Assembly: GCA_964486455.1 (NCBI GenBank) | Contig: CAZAMP010000034.1 | Location: 1 to 46,654 of the forward strand | Length of the DNA: 46,654 nucleotides | Reading direction: 5' to 3' | From: CAZAMP01 sp964486455 | GTDB taxonomy: Bacteria; Eisenbacteria; RBG-16-71-46; CAZAMP01 | In this document: piece by piece, positions 24,953 through 33,563 of the stretch | How the letters are laid out: every line of letters starts with the position of its first letter | Numbering within the stretch: position 1 is the stretch's first letter | Translations under genes and position numbers: made by a program | The notes under the pieces: generated by a model | Told to the model about the DNA's origin: nothing | The model's input: the letters and a program-made list of their open reading frames with translations, nothing else | The model's database searches: none

Positions 24953-24961
24953 TGCTATACT
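24953..24961 (+). promoter_or_regulatory. extended -10 promoter candidate (TGCTATACT)
   Basis: CGTGCTATACT from 24951, 26 bases upstream of the ATG at 24987 and 22 bases after the EAL-HDOD paralogue stop. TGnTATACT is a very good extended -10; predicted leader is under 25 bases. Confidence 0.6.
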
Positions 24962-24986
24962 CGCTCCTCCATGTTCCGGAGGAGCC

Positions 24987-25640
24987 ATGTCGTTCGATGA
25001 AATCCTCCAAGCCGCCCGCGAGCGGGGCGGTGCGGTGGTGACCTTCATACAGGCGTACCATGGACCCGCCTACCGGGCGGCGTGCCGGGCGACGTTTGAT
25101 CCCGATGAGCGCGCCCGGTGGGTGCATGCGGCACTCCTGATCGTCCTCAAGGGTGCGACGGAGGGGGAATTCTCCGGGCTCGAGGGGGATGAGCTCTTCA
25201 ACTCGATCCGCCTGCGTGTGGTGTGTGATCTTCTCGAACGCTACCGCGAGCGTACGTCCGGCGAGCGGTACGGCGACACGGCGCTGGATCCGCTCACGCT
25301 GGCCCGCTACATGGGAATATCAAGCGCTGAGCCGCTCTCCGACGATGACAATCAAGCGGTCATGCAGCGCCTGAAGAAGGACCAGCTCCTCTCGAGTGAC
25401 CTGCGCACGCTTCTCTCTCTCGACCGGGCCTTTCGGACCGGCCACCTGACACCCTACGAATCCGAGGCTGAGGAGGAGAGCCGCATCTACTTCACGTCGC
25501 TCTTGACCGAAGAGGAGCTTCCGGAGACGCCGGCGGCCGAACGGCCGGACAGGCCCTCGGGGCGTCGCGCGAGTTCAGGGAGCGCTCCGTCCGGAATCCT
25601 GGAATCGATACGCCGCTGGCTTCTTCCCCCCGCCGATTAG
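24987..25640 (+). CDS. hypothetical protein, possibly sigma-region-2-like N-terminus
   Basis: 217 residues, ATG at 24987 with CGGAGGAG upstream and a strong extended -10 close by, so probably a one-gene transcript. The N-terminal 90 residues are helical with DELFNSIRLRVVCDLLERYR, which vaguely recalls region 2 of ECF sigma factors, but no region 4 is present. The middle is acidic; the C-terminus has a Pro/Ser/Arg-rich linker and ends in a short amphipathic helix ILESIRRWLLPPAD. No family recognised; function unknown. Confidence 0.65.
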   Translation: MSFDEILQAARERGGAVVTFIQAYHGPAYRAACRATFDPDERARWVHAALLIVLKGATEGEFSGLEGDELFNSIRLRVVCDLLERYRERTSGERYGDTALDPLTLARYMGISSAEPLSDDDNQAVMQRLKKDQLLSSDLRTLLSLDRAFRTGHLTPYESEAEEESRIYFTSLLTEEELPETPAAERPDRPSGRRASSGSAPSGILESIRRWLLPPAD

Positions 25641-25681
25641 GCCGGCGACCCTGTTTCGTGCCCCACGATTCCCCTCGTCCG

Positions 25682-25690
25682 TGCTAGACT
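25682..25690 (+). promoter_or_regulatory. extended -10 promoter candidate (TGCTAGACT)
   Basis: CGTGCTAGACT from 25680, 55 bases upstream of the ATG at 25745, in a 104-base gap. Third exact copy of CGTGCTANACT in the window. Confidence 0.55.
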
Positions 25691-25744
25691 TTTATTCAGT
25701 ACATGCCTAAACACCCCGACATCCCAGGAGCAGAGGAGATCCTC

Positions 25745-27457
25745 ATGGTGTTCAGCGCTAGAATTTGCCGCATCTTACTTGTTTGCAGCCTGATAGCTGT
25801 GGCGCCAGCGTGGGCGACGATGCCTCTCGAGACATCGCCATCGTGGACATCAAACGCCGGCGGCCACGTCGCCACCGGCGGCGCATGGGTGGACGTGGAC
25901 GAGGACGGCTGGCTCGACATGGTGGTCGCCAACGGAAACGACATGGCGCGACAGCATGTCGTGATCTACCACAACAACGGCGACGGGACCCTTCCTCTCG
26001 ATCCGACGTGGAGTTCCACGGACAACGAATACAACGGTCATCTCGACGTGGGTGACATCAACGGTGACGGCCTCGTCGACGTCGCGGTCGCCGTCTACAT
26101 CGGACAGGCGGGCTTCAGTGAGCCGGGACACGTGAAGGTCTATCTCAACAACGGCTCCGGCGGCTTCAGCTCGACACCGGACTGGATGCCGGCCGGCAAC
26201 TTCTACAGCTTCTCGCTGGCCCTCGGCGATGCCGACGGAGACGGGGATCTCGATCTCGCCTGCGCCTGCGGTGATGACTACTACAACAATGCCGAGCGGC
26301 AGAAGATCTTCTACAACGTCGGCGGAACGCTCGAGGCCACGCCGTCCTGGGAATCTGATGAGCTGAGCTACGCGCTCGACGCCTTCTGGGACGATGTCGA
26401 TCAGGACGGCGACATGGATCTCGCGTTCTGCGGGACGTCGGCACCGATGCGCGTTTACCGGAACGACCAGACGACCGGCGGCGGCATCGCGACCAGCGCG
26501 ACATGGGAAAACAGCGACCTTCCGCAGTACGGAAACACGACCGCGTTCGGCGACTGGAACGGCGATGGCTTCCCGGAGCTCGCCGTGGCCGATAACGATC
26601 AGCTCGGTGGCAGCGGCACCTTCAAAGTCTACGGGAACACCGGGGGAACATTGGGCAGCACGCCCCTCTGGAACTCCTCGACGGGCGGATACGGCTCGCA
26701 CGTTTCCTGGATCGACCTCGACATCGACGGCGATCCCGATCTCGCGGCCGGCCGCTGGTGGGGACGCGTCTGGATCTACGAGAACACCGGCGGATCGCTG
26801 ACGGCGAACACCGTCTGGCAGAGCAACACCAGCAGCGTGATCGAGAACATGTTCTGGGGGGACGTCGACAACGACAACGTGCACGCCGACGGCCTCACAC
26901 TGTTGGTTGGTGACGGCACGCGGACGTTCTTCCGGCTGGGTCACGCCCCCGTCCGTTCGGTAGACGAGGTGCGGGTGGGCGGAAGTCCGACAACCGACTA
27001 CACGGCGCATCTCGGCAACGGGTGGATATCGATCAGTCCGCCGCCCGCCGTGGGCGCTTCCGTGGAGATCGACTACACGTATTCCCTCGACCTCGATCTC
27101 GGCGTGACGAATTGGGATTCCAGCAAGGGCAACTATCTCTTCACGAACACCGGAGTGGTAGGTGTGCCCGACGTCGAGACCGCGATCATTGCTCTTCGCG
27201 CCTTCCCGAACCCGATGCGCTCCCGCACGATGCTCCGCTACCGCGGTACGGCGATCGACGACGTGTCGCTCGTGATCTACGACATCTCGGGACGCTTGAT
27301 CCGCACGCTGCACGACGGTCCGGTCTCCGAGGGGCTTCGAATCTGGGAGTGGGACGGACGCGATGACGCGTTTGCGAGCGTCGGGGCCGGCGTCTACTTC
27401 GCTCGGATGATGACTCCCGGCGCGGCACAGACCGTTCGTCTGGTCGTGGTGGAGTAG
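25745..27457 (+). CDS. secreted FG-GAP/VCBS beta-propeller protein with FlgD-like C-terminus
   Basis: 570 residues from the ATG at 25745 (GAGGAG upstream). Signal peptide SARICRILLVCSLIAVAPAW then A. About seven FG-GAP/VCBS-like repeats with Ca-binding DxDxDG loops are seen: DVDEDGWLDMVVAN, DINGDGLVDVAVAV, DADGDGDLDLACAC, DVDQDGDMDLAFCG, DWNGDGFPELAVAD, DLDIDGDPDLAAGR, DVDNDNVHADGLTL. Seven repeats fit one closed seven-bladed propeller. The C-terminus is FlgD-like: FPNPMRSRTMLRYRG, VIYDISGRLIRTL, WEWDGRDD, GVYFARM. Likely cell-surface or extracellular; ligand unknown. Confidence 0.88.
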   Translation: MVFSARICRILLVCSLIAVAPAWATMPLETSPSWTSNAGGHVATGGAWVDVDEDGWLDMVVANGNDMARQHVVIYHNNGDGTLPLDPTWSSTDNEYNGHLDVGDINGDGLVDVAVAVYIGQAGFSEPGHVKVYLNNGSGGFSSTPDWMPAGNFYSFSLALGDADGDGDLDLACACGDDYYNNAERQKIFYNVGGTLEATPSWESDELSYALDAFWDDVDQDGDMDLAFCGTSAPMRVYRNDQTTGGGIATSATWENSDLPQYGNTTAFGDWNGDGFPELAVADNDQLGGSGTFKVYGNTGGTLGSTPLWNSSTGGYGSHVSWIDLDIDGDPDLAAGRWWGRVWIYENTGGSLTANTVWQSNTSSVIENMFWGDVDNDNVHADGLTLLVGDGTRTFFRLGHAPVRSVDEVRVGGSPTTDYTAHLGNGWISISPPPAVGASVEIDYTYSLDLDLGVTNWDSSKGNYLFTNTGVVGVPDVETAIIALRAFPNPMRSRTMLRYRGTAIDDVSLVIYDISGRLIRTLHDGPVSEGLRIWEWDGRDDAFASVGAGVYFARMMTPGAAQTVRLVVVE

Positions 27458-27473
27458 CGAGAACGTCAGCTAA

Positions 27474-29096
27474 TCACGCGCCGACGTTCCGCCGGACACA
27501 CTCTGGTTCGGGGGATTCGACTCGGAGACCGGCCTCGCGCGGCCGGGCGGAATCTGGGATTTCGATGACTGCACGACCCAGGGTTGGTCTTCCGTCGATC
27601 TGCGGGCGCATCCGATCTTCTTCACGCATGTCACGGTGGATTCGCATGCGACTCACGGCGATCCGGCGAGCTGCGTGATGACGACCGGCGGCTCTCTAGG
27701 ATCGATCTGGTGCGGCGCTCATCAGGACGATGCGGACGATCTGTGCTGGCCCTGGGGACAAGGCTACGGGAATCATTGGAGCCAGAGTCTCGCCAAGACG
27801 TTCGTCTACGGAGGCAGCGGCACGGTCACAATCACGCTCGACTACTTCACGGATTGCGAGACCCACTTCGACTACGTCGATGTGTATGTGATCGACGACA
27901 AGGGGGAGAGAAGCAATTCGCTTCGCACGTACACGGGTTCGATCTTAGAAGGGACGAATCACGGGACACCGACCGACCCGGCGTCCGACGAGATCGTCGT
28001 CGCTTCGCACTGGCTTCCGGACAGTCCCGGCGCGCCGTTTCAGGTGGAGCTGGAATTCACGTCGGACCTCTTCATGTCGGATCAGGATTTCTTCGATACT
28101 ACGTACGGCGCCTTTGGTGTGGACAACATACGGGTGACCGGAACGGACCTCGATGATCTGAGTGACTTCGAGCCGTTGCTTGCCGCGGGGGACGAGTATG
28201 ACGGATGGGTACCGGTCGCTGCTCCGGAGCAGCTCTACATGCAGGTCCAACACCTTGACGACCTGGAGCCCATGGCCGACCCGGAGTGCCGGCTCGAAGA
28301 GTGCGTGTTGATCGCGGCGGTCACGGACGGGTCGGACTCCCCCCACCCGTTGGACCAGCATGAGGAGTTGACGTCGAACATCATTCCCGTACCGGATCTC
28401 CCTCCGGAGTTCGATCAGGTCCTTATCGACTACGACGTCTGGATGGATCTTCCGCTCTACACGGGAGTGGGCTGGACGATCGCGATGCACTACTACCCGT
28501 GGACCTGTCCCGAAACCGGCGAGATCGGCTGGACGAAGCGCGCCGCGGGAAGCGGTGGATACATGTTCAATTCGGGGAGCAGCGGCGCTTGTTACAGCGA
28601 GGTGACCGATCATTCAAACCGGCTGCCCGCGCCCGGTGAGATCGATTCGCTCAAGCTCGTGTTCGAGCTGGTGAGCGACTGCCACTTCTTCTCCGTTCCG
28701 CCCGAGCAATGCAATGGGCCAGAGCAATCGAACCACTCGCCCTACTTCGACCATGTCCGGGTGGGGTTTGCGTCGAGCGTCGTGGGAATCGATGAAGAGG
28801 GCACGACCAGTGCACCCGCGGCCGTCACGCTTCGCGCGCCGGCCCCCAATCCGTTCGATGCGACGTCTACGATCGAGTTCTCACTGGCGTCGCCACGCGA
28901 GGTTGCCCTCGATGTTTTCAACACGGCGGGGCGAAGGGTGCGCCGGTTGCTGGCGGGCGGGTATCCGGCCGGTGAACATCGCGCCGTATGGGATGGGACG
29001 ACTGACGCCGGTCGACCGGTCGCGGCCGGGATCTATTTCGTGCGGCTCTCATCGCGAGGTGCGACGCACACGAAGCAGCTGGTCTATCTAAACTGA
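27474..29096 (+). pseudogene. 5'-truncated secreted protein with FlgD-like C-terminus
   Basis: An open frame runs from just after TAA 27471-27473 to TGA 29094-29096. Recognisable sequence begins at once (DTLWFGGFDSETGLARPGGI, then WDFDDCTTQGW), a block that in related secreted proteins follows a longer N-terminal part. No ATG, signal peptide or ribosome site precedes it; the first in-frame start is GTG 27636, inside the conserved region. It begins only 16 bases after the stop of the propeller gene. C-terminus is intact and FlgD-like: PAPNPFDATSTIEFSL, LDVFNTAGRRVRRLLAGG, AVWDGTTDAGRPVAAGIYF. I infer loss of the promoter, signal peptide and N-terminus by deletion. Confidence 0.65.
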
Positions 29097-29139
29097 CGGA
29101 CCCATCGGCTGAATGCCTGGCGCGGCAAGGCAAGAGAAA

Positions 29140-29161
29140 GCCCCCGCGCGTCTGCGGGGGC
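29140..29161 (-). terminator. intrinsic terminator of the ferritin gene
   Basis: GCCCCCGC (29140-29147) and GCGGGGGC (29154-29161) form a perfect 8-bp stem with a 6-base loop. On the minus strand it is followed by TTTCTCTT, so it suits termination of the ferritin transcript; it lies 33 bases past the ferritin stop and could also stop plus-strand readthrough. Confidence 0.75.
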
Positions 29162-29193
29162 ATAGAGATGGCTTCTTGTCGCGTCCGAGGATC

Positions 29194-29700
29194 CTACGCG
29201 CCTCCCGGCGTATCCAGCGTCCGTCCGGCCAGCTCGTTGTCCATCATGAACAGTCCGCCGGGTGCGTCCTGCATGAGCTTCATCCGGTCGACGATCTTAC
29301 TGACGTTGGCTTCCTCCTCGACCTGCTCGGTAACGAACCACTCCAAGAAGATCGCCGTGGCGTGATCACTCTCCGTCTTGGCCAGGTTCATCAGCTTGTT
29401 GATCAAGGCGGTCACCTTTTGCTCGTGCTTGTACGCGTCAGTGAACGCATCGATCGGCGCCGCCCAGTCCGCGGGGGGCTTCTCGATCGCGCTCAGTGTA
29501 ACGCGCGCGCCGCGTTCGTGAACGTAGTCGTAGAGCTTCATTGCGTGCGTTTGTTCTTCATCGGCCTGAATGCGCATCCAATGTGCCATTCCATCCAGGC
29601 TCTCCGAATAGAAGTACGCCGCCATCGAAAGATAGAGCTGCGCCGAGTAGAGTTCGGCGGTGATCTGCTTGTTGAGCGCGGTCAGCACCTTCTTCTTCAT
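29194..29700 (-). CDS. ftnA: non-heme ferritin
   Basis: 168 residues from the ATG at 29698-29700 (complement), with AAAGGAG about 10 bases upstream. Four-helix ferritin: KQITAELYSAQLYLSMAAYF (first ferroxidase Glu), MRIQADEEQTHAMKLYDYV (EExxHA, second ferroxidase motif), and a C-terminal FLEWFVTEQVEEEANVSKIV helix. No heme-binding Met typical of bacterioferritin at the expected site, so FtnA-type. It stores iron as ferric mineral in a 24-mer in the cytosol. A single-gene unit with its own terminator; promoter and a possible operator lie just upstream. Confidence 0.93.
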   Translation of the reverse strand: MKKKVLTALNKQITAELYSAQLYLSMAAYFYSESLDGMAHWMRIQADEEQTHAMKLYDYVHERGARVTLSAIEKPPADWAAPIDAFTDAYKHEQKVTALINKLMNLAKTESDHATAIFLEWFVTEQVEEEANVSKIVDRMKLMQDAPGGLFMMDNELAGRTLDTPGGA

Positions 29701-30048
29701 GACGAGGTTGCTCCTTTCCCTGAAGCGGGCTCCCGGCCCGCCCGTCAAGTAACGCGTTGAATTACTGGCCGGTTACTATACCGCTTCCGGCGAGCGGGGG
29801 ACCAGCCTGTTTCGCGTCCCGAACTGCCGGTTGAACGATTCCGGCCCAACACGTATTCTGTGAGCGATGGGATCACGTTTGAGCGCGGGAGACGCGCAAA
29901 TCCTCAGATCCCCGTCAGTTATTCCACTTTGTCCGAGACGCGATCTGCCGGAACGCCGCCCGGAACGTGCGTGTGGGTGGCGGAGACGAACGTCCTGGGG
30001 CATACTGGCCCGATCGCATAATCAATGAGTTCGATACGAGGAGGATCG
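29701..30048. other. intergenic region between ferritin (-) and the pyruvate dehydrogenase operon (+)
   Basis: 348 bases without a convincing gene. It holds the ferritin promoter region near 29748-29780 and must hold the promoter for the E1-E3 operon; CATACT at 30001-30006 and CATAAT at 30017-30022 are the only -10-like hexamers near the operon, both without a good -35. AGGAGG directly upstream of 30049 is the operon's first ribosome site. Nothing else seen. Confidence 0.6.
29748..29780 (-). promoter_or_regulatory. ferritin promoter (-10 TATAGT) with inverted repeat at the start site
   Basis: On the minus strand TATAGT (29780-29775) is 75 bases from the ferritin ATG. An inverted repeat AGTAA-N9-TTACT (29748-29766) lies where transcription would begin and could be an operator. 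It does not match the Fur consensus. Short arms, so weak evidence. Confidence 0.35.
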
Positions 30049-31191
30049 ATGCGGACCGGCTCGACTGAGCGACCCGCTGAGGATCGGCAGGAGGAGAACA
30101 AGGAGACGACGCGCCGGATCGCGCAGTTCAGCGTCTCGTTCCTTCAGGTCCTCGATGAGAACGGTATACCGGACGAGCGGCTGATGCCCGAGCTCAACGA
30201 CGATGAGCTGCTGGAGATGTATCGCGCCATGGTCGTTGCCCGGGAAGCCGACCAACGCCAGCTGAAGCTCCAACGACAGGGGCGGATGGGGACGTTCGGA
30301 CCGTGCACGGGGCAAGAGGCCGCCGTTGTCGGCCCGACCTACGCCATGACGAAAGACGACTGGTTCGTCGGCGCCTTTCGTGAGATCGGCGGACGTCTCA
30401 TGCGCGGAGTGTCGCTCGTTGAAGAATATCTCTACTGGAACGGCTACGAAGAAGGCAACTACACGCCGAACGCGGGCCGGACCCTTCCGAACGCCGTCAT
30501 CGTGGGCGGCCAAACACTCCACGCCGTCGGTATCGCATACGCCATGAAGTACCGCGGCGAGAAGTCGGCCGTCGTGACGTTTCTGGGTGACGGCGCGACC
30601 TCGCAGGGCGACGTCCACGAGGCCATGAACTACGCGAGTGTGTGGCAAGTGCCGGTCGTGTTTGTCTGTCTGAACAACCAGTGGGCGATCTCGACCCCGC
30701 GCGGTAAGCAGACAAATTCACGCACCCTCGCGCAAAAGGCCATCGCCTACGACATGCCTGGGATTCAGGTGGACGGCAACGACGTGCTCGCGACCTATCT
30801 GGCCACGCACCGGGCGCTCAGCCACGCGCGCGCGGGCGGCGGACCGACCTTCATCGAAGCCAAGACGTACAGGCTCATGATGCACACGACCGCGGACGAC
30901 CCGACGAAGTATCGGCCGCGTGAAGAGGAAGACGTTTGGTGGACGCGCGACCCGCTTCCGCGATTCAGGGAGTTTCTCGAACGCCGGGAGCTATGGGGCG
31001 CCGAGCGGGAGGAGTCGCTCCTGGCCGAGGTTCGGGCGGACATCGATGCCTCGGTGAAAGAACTCGAATCCCGCGGGGCACCCAAGCCGGACACGCCGTT
31101 CGATCACGTATTCGGAACGACGCACGAGATGATCGAGGAACAGCGCGCGCTTTTCTTCGAGCACCGGAAGCAGGAGGCCGAGGATGCCTAA
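30049..31191 (+). CDS. pdhA: pyruvate dehydrogenase E1 component, alpha subunit
   Basis: 380 residues from the ATG at 30049 (AGGAGG upstream; ATG 30025 is in frame but lies before that site). Thiamine-diphosphate motif: LGDGATSQGDVHEAMNYASV ... CLNNQWAI (GDG...NN). FGPCTGQEAAVVGP at the start and YRLMMHTTADDPTKYRPREE near the phosphorylation-loop region are typical of E1alpha. With E1beta, E2 and E3 next to it, it oxidatively decarboxylates pyruvate to feed acetyl-CoA synthesis. A branched-chain 2-oxoacid specificity cannot be fully excluded. It overlaps the E1beta start by 8 bases. Confidence 0.9.
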   Translation: MRTGSTERPAEDRQEENKETTRRIAQFSVSFLQVLDENGIPDERLMPELNDDELLEMYRAMVVAREADQRQLKLQRQGRMGTFGPCTGQEAAVVGPTYAMTKDDWFVGAFREIGGRLMRGVSLVEEYLYWNGYEEGNYTPNAGRTLPNAVIVGGQTLHAVGIAYAMKYRGEKSAVVTFLGDGATSQGDVHEAMNYASVWQVPVVFVCLNNQWAISTPRGKQTNSRTLAQKAIAYDMPGIQVDGNDVLATYLATHRALSHARAGGGPTFIEAKTYRLMMHTTADDPTKYRPREEEDVWWTRDPLPRFREFLERRELWGAEREESLLAEVRADIDASVKELESRGAPKPDTPFDHVFGTTHEMIEEQRALFFEHRKQEAEDA

Positions 31192-32164
31192 AATGACGAT
31201 GGTGCAGGCCATCAACATGGCCCTCGACCAGGAAATGTCGCGCGACGACAGTGTGCTGTGCCTCGGAGAAGATATCGGCGTGAACGAGGGGGTCTTCCGC
31301 GTGACCGCCGGACTTCACAAGAAGTACGGAGAAGCACGGGTAATCGACACACCGCTCGCGGAGTCGGGAATCGTCGGCACCGCGATCGGGATGGCGATCG
31401 CGGGGCTAAAGCCGATCGCCGAGATGCAATTCTCCGGCTTCGCCTATCTGATGTTCGGACAGCTGGAAGGCAACGCCTCGCGCTACCGCGCGCGTACGCT
31501 CGGGCGATGGACGGTGCCGCTCGTGGTCCGCATGCCGTATGGCGGCGGGGTCCGCGCGCTGGAGCATCATTCGGAGAGCCGCGAAGCCAGCTACGCCCAC
31601 ATCTCAGGCCTCAAGACCGTCATACCGTCGACCCCGCGAAACGCCCGGGCGCTTCTGATCGCCGCGATTCGCGACCCCGACACCGTCATCTTCATGGAGC
31701 CGAAGCGATCGTATCGCGCGTTTCGCGAAGAGGTCCCCGAAGAAGAAGAGGTGATGGAGATCGGAAAGGCGAACATCGTCCAGGAAGGCGACGACATCAC
31801 CGTGATCTCCTGGGGGGCGATGATGCGTCCGACGCTGGAAGCGGTCAGCGAGATTCAAGAGCTGCGCGGCGTCAAAGTCGAAGTGATCGATCTGCTCACC
31901 ATCGCTCCGCTGGACGCGGCCGCGATCACCGAGTCGGTGAAGAAGACGGGCCGCTGCGTCATCGCGCAAGAAGCGCCGAAGTCGTTCGGCGTGGCGTCCG
32001 AGATCATCGCGGTCATCAACGACAAGGCGCTGATGTATCTGGAAGCGCCGGTCAATCGTGTTACCCACTACGACGTCATCACCCCCAATTTCGCCCGCGA
32101 AATGCTCTACATGCCGAACGCCGGGCGCGTTCGTCGGGCGATCGAAGAGACACTCGCGTTCTAG
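31184..32164 (+). CDS. pdhB: pyruvate dehydrogenase E1 component, beta subunit
   Basis: 326 residues. Typical transketolase-like E1beta: MTMVQAINMALDQEMSRDDS, LCLGEDIGVNEGVFRVTAGL, VIDTPLAESGIVGTAIGMAI, EMQFSGFAYLMFGQLEGNAS, RMPYGGGVRALEHHSES and the C-terminal VIDLLTIAPLDAAAITESVK. The Glu in LGEDIG is the expected cofactor-activating residue. Forms the alpha2beta2 E1 with the upstream subunit; the overlapping start suggests translational coupling and equal synthesis. Confidence 0.92.
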   Translation: MPKMTMVQAINMALDQEMSRDDSVLCLGEDIGVNEGVFRVTAGLHKKYGEARVIDTPLAESGIVGTAIGMAIAGLKPIAEMQFSGFAYLMFGQLEGNASRYRARTLGRWTVPLVVRMPYGGGVRALEHHSESREASYAHISGLKTVIPSTPRNARALLIAAIRDPDTVIFMEPKRSYRAFREEVPEEEEVMEIGKANIVQEGDDITVISWGAMMRPTLEAVSEIQELRGVKVEVIDLLTIAPLDAAAITESVKKTGRCVIAQEAPKSFGVASEIIAVINDKALMYLEAPVNRVTHYDVITPNFAREMLYMPNAGRVRRAIEETLAF

Positions 32165-32174
32165 GAGGTCCTCC

Positions 32175-33560
32175 GTGTACGAATTCAAGCTGCCCGATCT
32201 CGGGGAAGGCGTTCACGAGGGTGAGATTCTCAAATGGTACGTCGAGATCGGTCAGGAGATTGGCGAGGACGATCCACTCGTCGACATCGAGACGGACAAG
32301 GCGGCGGTCACCATTCCGTCCCCCAAGGGTGGAAAGGTCATCTCGCTCGCGGGCGGTGTCGGGGACGTGATCAAGGTGGGTGCCGTCGTCGTCACGATCG
32401 ACGCGGACGGAACGGGGGCAGCCGCGCCGGTCGCGGAAACGGCATCCGCTGAGCCCTCGATCGCATCGGAAAGTACGCCGCCGCCGCTCGCACCCGCACC
32501 GAGCACAGCCACCACGGTCACCACCGTCTCCTCGACAGCAACGGCGACCCGGACGGACACCACATCCGCGGAGACGTCCACCCCCGCCGTGGCACCGCCT
32601 CCGGCGCCGACCCAGCGTCGGGGTCCGGTCCCCGCCGCGCCCGCGACGCGCCGGCTCGCGAGAGAGCTCGGCATCGACATCAATAACGTTCCCGGCTCCG
32701 GACCGGGAGGCCGCATCACCGCCGACGACGTACGCGGCTTCGCCTCCGGGGGACCGGCGGCCGCGCCGGGCGTAGCGGGTGCGCCGGCTAGAGCGATGAG
32801 TGTCTCCGGAATTCCGTTCCTCGAGATCGAGGCGGTTCCGGACTTCGAGCAGTGGGGTGAGGTCGAGCGGCTGCCCATCCGATCGATCCGCCGCAAGGTG
32901 GCCCGCAAGATGGTCACGTCGATGGTGCTGGTGCCGCACGTGGCGCATGCCGACGAGGCGGACGTTACCGAGCTCGAGGCGTTTCGCAGGCGCGACAAGG
33001 CCGCGCGCACGGCGGACGACCTGGTCCCGGTCACGATGCTCTCGTTCATCATGAAGGTCGTGTCGGTTCTGTTTTCCGAGTATCCGAATCTCAATGCCAG
33101 CATCGATCCCGAAAGGGAAGAGATCGTCCACAAGAAGTACGTGAACGTCGGGTTCGCCGCCGACACGCCGCGCGGGCTGATCGTGCCGGTCGTCAAGAAC
33201 ACGGATCGGTTGTCGATCCGCGGGATCTCGGCGGCCGTATACGACCTCGCGGTCAAGGCGCGCGATGGCGGCATCGAGGTCGCCGACCTTCAGGGCGGCA
33301 CGTTCACGATCACCAATGTCGGCGCGCTCGGGGGAACGTTCGTCGTCCCGACGATCAACTATCCCGAGGTCGCCATTCTCGGAATGGGGCGCGTGCAGGA
33401 GAAACCGGTGGTGCGGGATGGGGAGATCGTCGTGCGACACATGTTGCCGCTCACGCTCACGTTCGACCACCGCATCATCGACGGCGCCGAAGCGGCCCGC
33501 TTCATGAACGATCTCGTACGCCGGCTTTCGGATCCGCTCAACCTTCTCGTGGAGGTGTAG
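32175..33560 (+). CDS. pdhC: dihydrolipoamide acetyltransferase (E2) of the pyruvate dehydrogenase complex
   Basis: 461 residues from a GTG at 32175 directly behind TAGGAGGTCC; the upstream open frame overlaps E1beta. One lipoyl domain (1-80) with the acceptor Lys42 in DIETDKAAVTIPSP; a long Ala/Pro/Thr/Ser-rich linker (about 85-150); E3/E1-binding domain ATRRLARELGIDINNVPGSG; another flexible linker; and the catalytic CoA-acyltransferase core ending TFDHRIIDGAEAARFMNDL (His and Asp of DHRxxDG). A single lipoyl domain is usual for many bacteria. The core of the complex. Confidence 0.92.
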   Translation: MYEFKLPDLGEGVHEGEILKWYVEIGQEIGEDDPLVDIETDKAAVTIPSPKGGKVISLAGGVGDVIKVGAVVVTIDADGTGAAAPVAETASAEPSIASESTPPPLAPAPSTATTVTTVSSTATATRTDTTSAETSTPAVAPPPAPTQRRGPVPAAPATRRLARELGIDINNVPGSGPGGRITADDVRGFASGGPAAAPGVAGAPARAMSVSGIPFLEIEAVPDFEQWGEVERLPIRSIRRKVARKMVTSMVLVPHVAHADEADVTELEAFRRRDKAARTADDLVPVTMLSFIMKVVSVLFSEYPNLNASIDPEREEIVHKKYVNVGFAADTPRGLIVPVVKNTDRLSIRGISAAVYDLAVKARDGGIEVADLQGGTFTITNVGALGGTFVVPTINYPEVAILGMGRVQEKPVVRDGEIVVRHMLPLTLTFDHRIIDGAEAARFMNDLVRRLSDPLNLLVEV

Positions 33561-33563
33561 ACG

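Noticed and set aside
25850..27313. Long minus-strand open frame opposite the FG-GAP protein
   Set aside because: A shadow of the Asp/Gly-rich repeats; no ribosome site, no recognisable motif.
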